This document shows positions 6,857-13,446 of a stretch of DNA of 14,594 nucleotides, piece after piece. The notes under the pieces were generated by a model. It was not told the origin of the DNA and did no database searches. It saw only the letters and a program-made list of their open reading frames with translations. A program made the translations under genes and the position numbers. The stretch is taken from positions 1 through 14,594 of the forward strand of contig JAFQJX010000044.1 in NCBI GenBank assembly GCA_017397205.1, written 5' to 3'. Position 1 is the stretch's first letter. Each line of letters begins with the position of its first letter. The stretch is from Clostridia bacterium. Lineage in GTDB: Bacteria; Bacillota; Clostridia; Oscillospirales; CAG-272.

Positions 6857-7357
6857 TCAGAGCAGGCGCGAGAGGGTGCGGAGCGCCTTTTCGTTGTCGG
6901 AGAGGACTGTGTACACCACGGTGCTGCCAAAGAGCGTGACGGTGGCACCCTCAAGATAAGAGAGGTCACACAGGGGGGTGCCCTCCAGCATTGCAAGCCG
7001 TCCGCGCACAAGCCCTGCCACCTCGTAGGCGGCGTCCCTGTCGGGACAGTAAAAGATGCCCATTTCTGCAACGCATGACGGAGAGGAGCCGAGAAACAGC
7101 GCCATTTCCAGGATATCCTCGCGGTCGTCCCCTCCGTCTTCACGGGCAAACAGAAGCGAAAACAGGTCGGGAGAGAGATAGGTCTCCTGCTCCTCTCCCG
7201 CGCGGCTGTCATAATACAGCCCCGCAGGCATGGGATATGCGTGAGAGAAGGAAAGCAGCGTTTCGTAGGCACTCACCCGGCGCCCGCACGAGGAGAGCGT
7301 TTGAGTGCAGAGAAAGAGCAGTATCACAGATAGCAAAAGGCAAATCGCTTTTTTCAT
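6857..7357 (-). CDS. Small predicted lipoprotein, function unknown
   Basis: 166 residues with a classical lipoprotein signal: basic MKK, hydrophobic core about 4-19, and lipobox LSSC with the modified cysteine at C24. The mature domain (about 140 residues) begins after C24 and includes YLSPDLFSLLF, ALFLGSS, an AEMGIFYCPDRDAAYEVAGL segment and a final GSTVVYTVLSDNEKALRTL. This layout (a strand, a helix written as DRDAAYEVAGLV, then a closing strand and helix) recalls the clostridial DUF4358-like lipoproteins, a guess only. The start at 7357 is chosen because it directly begins the signal peptide and has an AAGGGGG box; an in-frame extension upstream is not signal-like. It lies downstream of the rplJL terminator, 121 bases after rplL, and no clear promoter of its own is visible. 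It would be anchored to the outer face of the cytoplasmic membrane. Confidence 0.8.
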   Translation of the reverse strand: MKKAICLLLSVILLFLCTQTLSSCGRRVSAYETLLSFSHAYPMPAGLYYDSRAGEEQETYLSPDLFSLLFAREDGGDDREDILEMALFLGSSPSCVAEMGIFYCPDRDAAYEVAGLVRGRLAMLEGTPLCDLSYLEGATVTLFGSTVVYTVLSDNEKALRTLSRLL

Positions 7358-7390
7358 AACGCCCCCTTTTTTGCCAAGGTATGTACGGGG

Positions 7391-7434
7391 GGTGCCTTTT
7401 ATGACGGCGCGCCAGGGCAAAAAGAAAAGGCACC
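7391..7434. repeat. 10-bp inverted repeat overlapping the rplL terminator
   Basis: GGTGCCTTTT (7391-7400) and AAAAGGCACC (7425-7434) are perfect inverted repeats with a 24-base loop containing the palindrome GGCGCGCC. The second arm is also half of the rplL terminator stem, so the two hairpins exclude each other. Confidence 0.7.
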
Positions 7435-7465
7435 GCGTGTCCTGCAGGCAGATACGCGGTGCCTT
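7417..7465 (-). terminator. Terminator of rplJ-rplL
   Basis: A perfect 12-bp stem (7427-7438 with 7454-7465) with a 15-base loop holding CCTGCAGG. On the minus strand it is followed by TTTCTTTTTGCC. It lies just past the rplL stop codon. Confidence 0.9.
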
Positions 7466-7477
7466 ATACGGGGAAAA

Positions 7478-7855
7478 TTACTTCACTTCGACTTCTGCGC
7501 CGGCTTCCTTCAGCTCAGCTGCAACCTTGTCGGCCTCTTCCTTGGAAACGCCTTCCTTGATTGCCTTAGGAGCGGCCTCAACGAGGTCCTTCGCTTCCTT
7601 CAGGCCCAGGCCGGTGATAGAACGAACGGCCTTGATAACGTTCAGCTTGTTAGCGCCGGCGCTCTTCAGGATCACGTCGAACTCGGTCTTCTCCTCAGCA
7701 GCAGCTACGGGAGCAGCACCGCCAACAGCAGCAACAGCTACGGGAGCAGCGGATACGCCGAACTCTGCCTCCATTTCCTTAACCAGGTCAGCCAGTTCCA
7801 GAATAGTCAGACCCTTTACCAGGTCCATGATTTGAGTGGTCTTTTCGTTTGCCAT
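7478..7855 (-). CDS. rplL: Ribosomal protein bL12 (L7/L12)
   Basis: 125-residue stalk protein that recruits and stimulates translation factor GTPases. It has the N-terminal dimerisation helix (about 1-35, LTILELADLVKEMEAEFGVS), an alanine/valine/proline-rich flexible hinge (about 36-55) and the C-terminal domain (about 58-125) with EKTEFDVILKSAGANKLNVIK, EAKDLVEAAPK and IKEGVSKEEA. GGAGGG lies 8 bases before the ATG. It follows rplJ by 50 bases in the same transcript, the usual order, which allows four L12 copies to be made per L10 from the same leader-controlled message. A strong terminator follows. Confidence 0.98.
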   Translation of the reverse strand: MANEKTTQIMDLVKGLTILELADLVKEMEAEFGVSAAPVAVAAVGGAAPVAAAEEKTEFDVILKSAGANKLNVIKAVRSITGLGLKEAKDLVEAAPKAIKEGVSKEEADKVAAELKEAGAEVEVK

Positions 7856-7905
7856 GTCTTTACCCTCCGAAAATAATCTTAATTTTTTTGTTGTTTGGTG
7901 CAGAA

Positions 7906-8421
7906 TTACGCTTCTGCGGGGGTCTCTTCACCCTGCTTGTCAATAATCGCCTGCAAGCAGCGTGCAAAGCCGTTGAGCGGGCCCATCATAGAGCCAAGCA
8001 GACGGGCAATCAGCACATCCTTGCCGGGGATTTCGGCGAGGGCGATGACACCGTTTGCGTCCAGGAGCTCACCGTCAACAAAGCCCGCCTTAATTTCAAA
8101 GGTGTCAATCTTGTCGGCATACTCCTTCATGATTTTTGCAGCGGCAATGGGGTCCGATGCGCTGACAGCGATACCGTTCATACCCGTCAGGTACTGCTTC
8201 ATATCGCCGTAGCCAGCTTCCTCACAAGCGCGGCCAATCATGGAGTTCTTCTTGACGCTGTAAGCAACGCCTGCGGCACGCAGTGCGGCACGAAGCTTGG
8301 TATCGTCCTCAACGGTGATACCCTCGTACTTCACCAGCACGCCTGCAGCAGCGCCCTTGATCTGCTCCGCAAGGGAAGCAACCAGAGCTTGCTTTTCAGC
8401 GAGAATCTTGCTACTCGGCAT
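7906..8421 (-). CDS. rplJ: Ribosomal protein uL10
   Basis: 171-residue base of the L12 stalk; it binds 23S rRNA and carries the L12 dimers on its C-terminal helix. It begins MPSSKILAEKQALVASLAEQ and contains the conserved VLVKYEGITVEDDTKLRAAL and YSVKKNSMIGRA regions. The C-terminal part has the L12-binding helix followed by an acidic tail (GEETPAEA). The start at 8421 has a GGAGG box; an in-frame extension to 8529 would run back through the leader RNA and is rejected. The L10/L12 complex probably feeds back on the leader just upstream. The usual upstream genes rplK-rplA are not here: metH lies immediately upstream instead. Confidence 0.97.
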   Translation of the reverse strand: MPSSKILAEKQALVASLAEQIKGAAAGVLVKYEGITVEDDTKLRAALRAAGVAYSVKKNSMIGRACEEAGYGDMKQYLTGMNGIAVSASDPIAAAKIMKEYADKIDTFEIKAGFVDGELLDANGVIALAEIPGKDVLIARLLGSMMGPLNGFARCLQAIIDKQGEETPAEA

Positions 8422-8564
8422 TTCTTTTTCCTCCGTATAAAATAATAAGATCCCTTCCCGGAAAGCCGAGAAGGGACCGCAAAAAAACATAGCTATGTCG
8501 TTTTGGCGCCACCTCGGCAGGGAAAGCAAAGCTTTTACCGGGAACCTGCTGTCTTAGGATAACG
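8422..8564 (-). ncRNA. L10 (rplJL) autoregulatory leader
   Basis: The minus-strand RNA has the conserved elements of the Firmicutes L10 leader: CCTAAGACAGCAGG at the 5' side (8558-8545) and CTGCCGAGGT (8520-8511). In B. subtilis L10 bound to L12 binds this type of leader and favours termination. A hairpin (8451-8457 with 8470-8476) followed by TTATTATTTT precedes rplJ and is the likely attenuator. CCGAG-containing sequence inside the L10 site can pair with that hairpin's arm: GCCGAG at 8518-8513 with CTCGGC at 8470-8465, both read on the minus strand. This gives an antiterminator/terminator choice. Confidence 0.9.
8440..8478 (-). terminator. Attenuator hairpin in the L10 leader
   Basis: Stem TCCCTTC/GAAGGGA (8451-8457 with 8470-8476) extended by CGG/CCG, loop AAAG on the plus strand. 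The minus-strand tail TTATTATTTT is only moderately T-rich, so termination is probably partial and regulated. Confidence 0.7.
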
Positions 8565-8569
8565 ATAGG

Positions 8570-8598
8570 ATTATAGCACAGGGTGTGCCTGTTGTCAA
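8570..8598 (-). promoter_or_regulatory. Promoter of rplJ-rplL
   Basis: On the minus strand a perfect TTGACA (8598-8593), 17-base spacer, perfect TATAAT (8575-8570), with TGC extending the -10. As expected for a ribosomal protein operon, it is the strongest promoter in the window. Confidence 0.93.
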
Positions 8599-8630
8599 GC
8601 GTTTTCGCGGAATTTTTTTATAGGGCGTTT

Positions 8631-10958
8631 TTAGTTCAGTCGCCCGAGCAGACTCCGCGCAAAGGAGGCGGCGTCAGGCGCATATCCGTCCGCGCCGATT
8701 CGCGCGGCAAGCTCCTCTGTCAGAACGGCACCTCCCACGTAGATGGGGCAGGTGACGCCTGCCTCCCTCAGGTGGCGTATCGTCTGCTCCATGGCAGGCA
8801 CGGTGGTGGTCATAAGGGCAGAGAGCCCGACGGCAAGCGGCTTGTTCACAAGCGCCGCCTCGGTAATCAGCTCCTTTGGCACGTCCTTGCCCAGGTCTAC
8901 GACGGTAAAGCCGTAGGAGGCAAGCACCACGCCCACAATGTTTTTGCCAATATCGTGCACGTCCCCCTTGACGGTGGCAAGCACGACCCTGCCGCGCTCC
9001 GCCTCCCCCTTGGGCAGACGGCGGGAAAGCACCGCAAAGGCAAGCTTGGCGCTTTCCGCAGAGGAAAGCAACTGCGGCAGAAAGAGCTTGCCCTCCTCAT
9101 ACTGCCGCCCGACCTCGGTCAGGGCAGGAATGAGAATCTCCGTCACGGCGTCCATGGGGCTGGCAAGGGTGGCAAGCGCCTCCTCCGTTGCCGCCTCCGC
9201 ACGGCTTTTGAGTCCGCGCAGAATACAGGTTGCAAGGTCGGGCGTCTCCCCCTGTGGGGTGGGCTGTGTGGGAGCCGCGGCGGCTTCACCATAGGCGGTA
9301 ATATAATCAACGCAGTCCGCATCGTAGCCCGAAAGAGCGTGATAGGCGCGGACGGCGTCCATCATGGCGGTGTCGCAGGGGTTGATAATCGGCATCGTCA
9401 GCCCACTTGCAAGCGCCATGGTCAGAAACGTTTTGTTGAGCAGCGGCCGCGCCGGCAGCCCGAATGAAATATTGGAAACGCCAAGGGCGGTCTGTACCCC
9501 CAGCGCACGCACAAGGCGAAGTGCCTCCAGCGTTTCTTTGACCTGTGCCTGCTCCGCAGAGGCGGTCAGGGTCAGGGTATCAATGACGATGCGATGCGGG
9601 GCAATCCCGTACTCACCTGCGCGCTCCACGATGCGGGCTGCAATTTCGTAGCGCTCACGGGCGGTTTTCGGTACTCCTCGTTCGTCCATTGTCAGCCCCA
9701 GCACCATGGCGCCGTATTTTTTGGCAATCGGGAAGACGGCGTCCATCACGCGCTCCTCGCCGTTCACGCTGTTGAGCAGGGGAACGCCGTTGTAATACCG
9801 CGCACCCGCCTCCAGGGCGGCGGGGGAGGAGGAATCCAGCTGAAGCGGCAGGTCGCAGTATTCCTGCACCTGCGTCACCGCGCGGCGCATAAGGGCTGAC
9901 TCGTCCCCCGTGCCAACGCCTACGTTGAGGTCCAGGAGGTGTGCGCCCGCGTCCGCCTGTCGGATTGCCTCGGTTGCAAGATAGTCAAGGTCACCGCTCA
10001 TCAGCGCCTCCTTGAGGCGCTTTTTGCCCGTGGGATTGAGCCGCTCTCCGCACACCTTGACGCCTCCGTCAAAGACGAGGCGGCGCGTGCCGGAGCAAAC
10101 GGCAGGAACGGGGGTGACGGAGGGGCGCACGACGGGAGTGCCGCGCAGATCTGCAAGACGGCTGACGAGCGACGGCGTTGTGCCGCAGCAGCCACCGATG
10201 ACGCTGACACCCAGCGCAACCAGCTCACAAGCCGCGTGCAGAAACTCCTCCTCGGTGAGGTCATAGACCGTCTTGCCGTTCCGATAGGAGGGAAGCCCCA
10301 TATTGGGCTGCACGATGACGGGCACCTCGCTCACGGCAAGGAGGCGCCGCACCACCTCGGTCATTTCGCCGGGTCCCCGGGAGCAGTTGACGCCGAGAGC
10401 GTCCACGCCAAGCCCCGACAGAACGGTGGCAACGATTTCGGGCGTGGCACCCGAGAGGGTGCGTCCGCTTTCGTCAAAGGTCACGGTGGCAAACAGGGGC
10501 TTGTCCGTATGCTCCCTGACTGCCAGCACGCACGCCTTGAGCTCGTAGAGGTCGGAAAAGGTTTCGGCGATATAGCCGTCCACCTCGTCGCGCGTAAGAC
10601 AGACCATCTGCCTGTACGCCGCGTAGGCATCGTCAAAGGACAGGGTGCCAAGCGGGGCAAGCAGCGACCCCGTGGGACCGAGGTCAAAAAAGACGCGCTT
10701 GCCCGCCGTGCGCGCGTGGGAAATGGCGGCGTGCGCCACCTCCTCTATGGGGTAGGCACCCCTGTATTTGATAGGGTTTAGCCCAAAGGTATTCGTCGTG
10801 ATAAAATCCGCCGCGGCGTACGCCCCGTGAATCTCACGGATGACGGCGGGGTGGGTGATATTCAGGTCCTCGGGGACGGGGACAGCGGGCAGGCGCTTCT
10901 CCAGCTCGCTTCCCATGCCGCCGTCAAAAATCATCAGTTGCTTTCCGAGCGCTTGCAT
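8631..10958 (-). CDS. metH: Cobalamin-dependent methionine synthase, short form lacking the activation domain
   Basis: 775 residues against about 1,230 for E. coli MetH. It transfers the methyl group of 5-methyl-tetrahydrofolate, via cobalamin, to homocysteine. In order: homocysteine-binding domain (about 1-290) with zinc ligands C192 (GVNCSRGP) and C257-C258 (GGCCGTTP); pterin-binding barrel (about 305-545; CGERLNPTGKK, LDLNVG); B12 cap (about 570-650); and Rossmann-type B12 domain (about 655-775) with DVHDIG, whose H668 is the lower axial ligand of cobalt. The C-terminal SAM-dependent reactivation domain is missing; it is encoded by the preceding gene. The start at 10958 has an AGGAG box; the gene overlaps the activator's 3' end by 25 bases. 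No terminator hairpin is seen after the stop. Confidence 0.96.
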   Translation of the reverse strand: MQALGKQLMIFDGGMGSELEKRLPAVPVPEDLNITHPAVIREIHGAYAAADFITTNTFGLNPIKYRGAYPIEEVAHAAISHARTAGKRVFFDLGPTGSLLAPLGTLSFDDAYAAYRQMVCLTRDEVDGYIAETFSDLYELKACVLAVREHTDKPLFATVTFDESGRTLSGATPEIVATVLSGLGVDALGVNCSRGPGEMTEVVRRLLAVSEVPVIVQPNMGLPSYRNGKTVYDLTEEEFLHAACELVALGVSVIGGCCGTTPSLVSRLADLRGTPVVRPSVTPVPAVCSGTRRLVFDGGVKVCGERLNPTGKKRLKEALMSGDLDYLATEAIRQADAGAHLLDLNVGVGTGDESALMRRAVTQVQEYCDLPLQLDSSSPAALEAGARYYNGVPLLNSVNGEERVMDAVFPIAKKYGAMVLGLTMDERGVPKTARERYEIAARIVERAGEYGIAPHRIVIDTLTLTASAEQAQVKETLEALRLVRALGVQTALGVSNISFGLPARPLLNKTFLTMALASGLTMPIINPCDTAMMDAVRAYHALSGYDADCVDYITAYGEAAAAPTQPTPQGETPDLATCILRGLKSRAEAATEEALATLASPMDAVTEILIPALTEVGRQYEEGKLFLPQLLSSAESAKLAFAVLSRRLPKGEAERGRVVLATVKGDVHDIGKNIVGVVLASYGFTVVDLGKDVPKELITEAALVNKPLAVGLSALMTTTVPAMEQTIRHLREAGVTCPIYVGGAVLTEELAARIGADGYAPDAASFARSLLGRLN

Positions 10959-11551
10959 ACCGATTGCTCCTTTCTGAAAACACAATGTGCAAACAGCGGA
11001 CAGGTGTTGCACCTCTGTCCGCGCGCGCCGCCAATCGCGAGGACCGCCGCCATGCTTTTCTGCGGAATCATCAGTCCTCCCCCCGTCAGGGCGACGCCGA
11101 TTTTTCCCCCGTCAAGGATGCGGTGAATTTCCGCGACGTCCTCCACGGGGCTGCCCTCGTAGCCGGGGCAGAAGCGACGGGAGAGCGGCTCGGCGCACCG
11201 CGCCTCCTCCCCGTCGGCAAGCTGCTCCAGGAGAGCGGAGCCGCAGGCATCTGCCACAAGAGCCCGACGCAGGTCGGTCAGCGCCAGACGGCGCAGATAC
11301 AGCTCCACCTCTCCTCCGAGGGTCATCAGGGAGAGGTAATAGGCGGGCGCATCCCCCAAAAAGGTGCGGTACGGCTCCTTTTCAAGAAAAGGAAGGCGCC
11401 TATCAAAGCGCTTCGTCAGGTAGCGGAAGCGCTGCATTTTTATCAGCACGGAAAGCGCTTCTGCCACCTCCTGCCGCAGGTCCCCGTCCGCCTCAAGCCC
11501 TAAAAATCCAAGATAGGAAAGGGCGTTCTTTATAAGGTCAGAAGAAATCAT
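10934..11551 (-). CDS. Stand-alone MetH activation-domain protein with a C-terminal cysteine motif
   Basis: 205 residues similar to the SAM-binding reactivation domain that forms the C terminus of long MetH. In that domain SAM and reduced flavodoxin methylate inactive cob(II)alamin. The match shows at DACGSALLEQLADG (about 101), at RRFCPGYEGSPVED (about 125-138; RxxxGY motif) and at IGVALTGGGLMIPQKS (about 151-166). After this come four cysteines, C181, C184, C190 and C199 (CxxCx5Cx8C), which are not part of the E. coli domain and could bind zinc or an iron-sulfur cluster. The ATG at 11551 is chosen on family alignment from memory; an in-frame GTG lies 24 bases upstream. It overlaps metF by 14 bases and metH by 25, so translation of all three is coupled. 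The most likely partner is the adjacent short MetH. Confidence 0.85.
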   Translation of the reverse strand: MISSDLIKNALSYLGFLGLEADGDLRQEVAEALSVLIKMQRFRYLTKRFDRRLPFLEKEPYRTFLGDAPAYYLSLMTLGGEVELYLRRLALTDLRRALVADACGSALLEQLADGEEARCAEPLSRRFCPGYEGSPVEDVAEIHRILDGGKIGVALTGGGLMIPQKSMAAVLAIGGARGQRCNTCPLFAHCVFRKEQSVCKRSESN

Positions 11552-12407
11552 GGAACAAATGCGAGAGGCGCTCACAAATGGTGACGGCGGTCCTTGCCTG
11601 ATTCATGGTGTACAGGTGAATACCGGGCGCCCCCTTTGCCACGAGGTCCATGATCTGATATACGGCGTAGCTGATGCCGATTTCCTCCATGATGGCGGGG
11701 TTTTCGGCGTATACCTCAATCATATTGCGGAAATCCAGGGGCACGGTGCTTCCGCACATGCTCTGGATGCGGCGGATATTTTTGGGGTTGCAGAGAGGCA
11801 TAATGCCCGGGATGATGGGGGAGGTGATTCCGATGCGGCGCGCCTCCTGGACGAGGCGGTAATAGTAGGCGTTGTCGTAAAAAATCTGGGTGATAAAGAA
11901 GGTGGCGCCGCACTCCTCCTTCTTTTTCATATTCTCAAGGTCCCGATAGAGGGTTTCACTCTCGCTGTGCCCTTCAGGGTAGCAGGCACAGCCCAGGGTA
12001 AAGCCGTAGGGCGCAAGATAGGTTGCCAGGTCGGTGGCGTGTGCAAAATGCTCACAGTAGGGGCGGGTGAAATCCACGGGGCGGTCTCCGCGCAGGGCAA
12101 GCACGTTCTCCACGCCCAGCTCCCTCAGGTGGCGCGCCACGCGGTCAATCTCCGCGGGGGTGGAGGGACCGCCCGTCAGGTGGGCAAGGGGCTCCATGCC
12201 CGCTTGCTTGATGTATCCCGATATTTCTGCCGCACGCCCGCTGTTGGTGCCGCCCGCCCCGTAGGTCACGCTGATAAAGTCGGGGGACAGCTCCCGCAGG
12301 GTGTCAATGGTGCGCAAGAGGTCCTCCACCTCTGCGCCGTCCCTTTTCGGGGGGAACACCTCAAAGGAAAGGGTGCGCTTTTTTGCTAATAGCTCGTTGA
12401 TTTTCAT
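11538..12407 (-). CDS. metF: 5,10-methylenetetrahydrofolate reductase
   Basis: 289 residues, normal length. It reduces 5,10-methylene-tetrahydrofolate to 5-methyl-tetrahydrofolate using a flavin cofactor, supplying the methyl donor for MetH. Expected residues are in place: E16 in SFEVFPP (E. coli Glu28), D108 in LALRGDRP (Asp120) and Q174 in FFITQIFYDN (Gln183). YGAGGTNSG and the C-terminal YTMNQA are also family-typical. The ATG at 12407 has AGGAG 8 bases upstream. The gene starts 94 bases after rsgA; a weak imperfect hairpin lies in that gap but no T-run, and I see no convincing promoter there. No metV gene is next to it, unlike in many acetogens, so the electron donor is unknown. Confidence 0.96.
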   Translation of the reverse strand: MKINELLAKKRTLSFEVFPPKRDGAEVEDLLRTIDTLRELSPDFISVTYGAGGTNSGRAAEISGYIKQAGMEPLAHLTGGPSTPAEIDRVARHLRELGVENVLALRGDRPVDFTRPYCEHFAHATDLATYLAPYGFTLGCACYPEGHSESETLYRDLENMKKKEECGATFFITQIFYDNAYYYRLVQEARRIGITSPIIPGIMPLCNPKNIRRIQSMCGSTVPLDFRNMIEVYAENPAIMEEIGISYAVYQIMDLVAKGAPGIHLYTMNQARTAVTICERLSHLFHDFF

Positions 12408-12501
12408 ATTCGTTCTCCTGTTGGCCACGGTGTGCCTGCTTTGGAAATAAGATTTGGAAAGGCAAAGCACCGTCTTTTTGCTTGCCTTGCTTTCTGGCGC
12501 C

Positions 12502-13446
12502 TTACTGATAGGTGTGCTTTTTGGTGTAAAGCACGTGCCAGAGCTTTTTGTAGCTTTCGTGGCGGCTGGGGGCAATTTCGCCCTCCTCCACCGCCCGTGC
12601 AATCGCACATTCGCGCGCGCCCTCGCCCGTGTGGGTGCAGTCGCCGTAGCGGCATTTGCCAAGGTAGGGACGGAACTCGCGGAAGGCGTCAAACAGGTCC
12701 TCCATCTCAAAAAAATCAAAGTGGGCAAAGTCCAGCATGGAAACGCCGGGCGTATCGGCAAGATAGCCGGGGTTGGCGCCCTCTCCCACCTCGTAAAGCT
12801 CCACGTGGCGCGTGGTGTGACGACCGCGCTCAATGCGGGCGGAGATGGTGTTGGTGGCAAGACAAAGGTGCGGGAACAGGGCGTTGAGCAGGGTGGATTT
12901 CCCCACGCCCGATGCCCCTGCAAAGGCGGCGGAGCGCCCCTCCCTCAGAATCCCGTCAAGATAGGCGCGCAGCTCACCGACACCCGTGCCCGTTTCGCCC
13001 GAAACGCAAAAGACCCTGAGCCCCACCTGGCGGTAGAGGTCGGTATATTTTTTGCTCTCCTCCTCGCCAAAATCCGCCTTTGTCACAATGACAATCGGCT
13101 CCACGCCGTGATGCTCTGCAATCGCAAGCAGCTTGTCCAGCGTTTCCAGAATGGGGGCGGGGCGTGCGGCGGCAATGACGCAAAAGAGATAATCCAGGTT
13201 TGCCATGGGGGGACGGATCAGGCAGCTTCTTCTCGGCAGCACCTCGTCAATGACGGCGGTGTTTTCCGGGTCGGAGTCATCGTAGGTCACCTTGACGAGG
13301 TCTCCCACCAGCACCTTTTCGTCCTTGTGGCGGAAGAGCCCTCGCGCACGGCAGCTGAAAAGGAAGGGGGCACCCTCCTCGGCTGTGCGCACGCAGTACA
13401 GGCCTCCCAGCCCTTTCACTACTTTTCCGTTGATTGCTTTAGTCAT
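12502..13446 (-). CDS. rsgA: RsgA, ribosome small-subunit biogenesis GTPase
   Basis: 314-residue circularly permuted GTPase that checks late assembly of the 30S subunit. An OB-fold is at about 1-75, followed by GTPase motifs in permuted order: G4 TKAD (122-125), G5 near SGETG, G1 GASGVGKST (177-185), G2 in GRHTTR (208-213) and G3 DTPG (231-234). The C-terminal zinc site has C265, C270, H272 and C280 (CRYGDCTHTGEGAREC). ATG 13446 has GAGGAAG upstream and overlaps the rlmN stop by 8 bases. In B. subtilis and many Clostridia a PrpC phosphatase/PrkC kinase pair lies between rlmN and rsgA; here it is absent. The last few codons are lysine/histidine-rich. Confidence 0.97.
   Translation of the reverse strand: MTKAINGKVVKGLGGLYCVRTAEEGAPFLFSCRARGLFRHKDEKVLVGDLVKVTYDDSDPENTAVIDEVLPRRSCLIRPPMANLDYLFCVIAAARPAPILETLDKLLAIAEHHGVEPIVIVTKADFGEEESKKYTDLYRQVGLRVFCVSGETGTGVGELRAYLDGILREGRSAAFAGASGVGKSTLLNALFPHLCLATNTISARIERGRHTTRHVELYEVGEGANPGYLADTPGVSMLDFAHFDFFEMEDLFDAFREFRPYLGKCRYGDCTHTGEGARECAIARAVEEGEIAPSRHESYKKLWHVLYTKKHTYQ

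Noticed and set aside
6775..7272. Minus-strand open frame overlapping the lipoprotein
   Set aside because: Shadow frame: arginine/serine/proline-rich, no ribosome binding site, and the competing frame has a clean signal peptide and lipobox.
8422..8529. N-terminal extension of rplJ
   Set aside because: The extension runs through the L10 leader RNA. L10 normally begins at MPSSKILAEK with a GGAGG just upstream.
10959..11012. N-terminal extension of metH
   Set aside because: It lies within the activator gene in another frame and includes the ribosome binding site used for the start at 10958.
12408..12501. Possible riboswitch or terminator in the rsgA-metF gap
   Set aside because: Only a weak, bulged GGCAAGC/GCTTTGCC hairpin without a T-run is visible, and none of the conserved SAM, cobalamin or T-box elements.
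11538..12923. N-terminal extension of metF to 12923, suggesting a fusion
   Set aside because: The extra 172 codons are the rsgA sequence in another frame. MetF has a normal start at 12407 with its own ribosome binding site.
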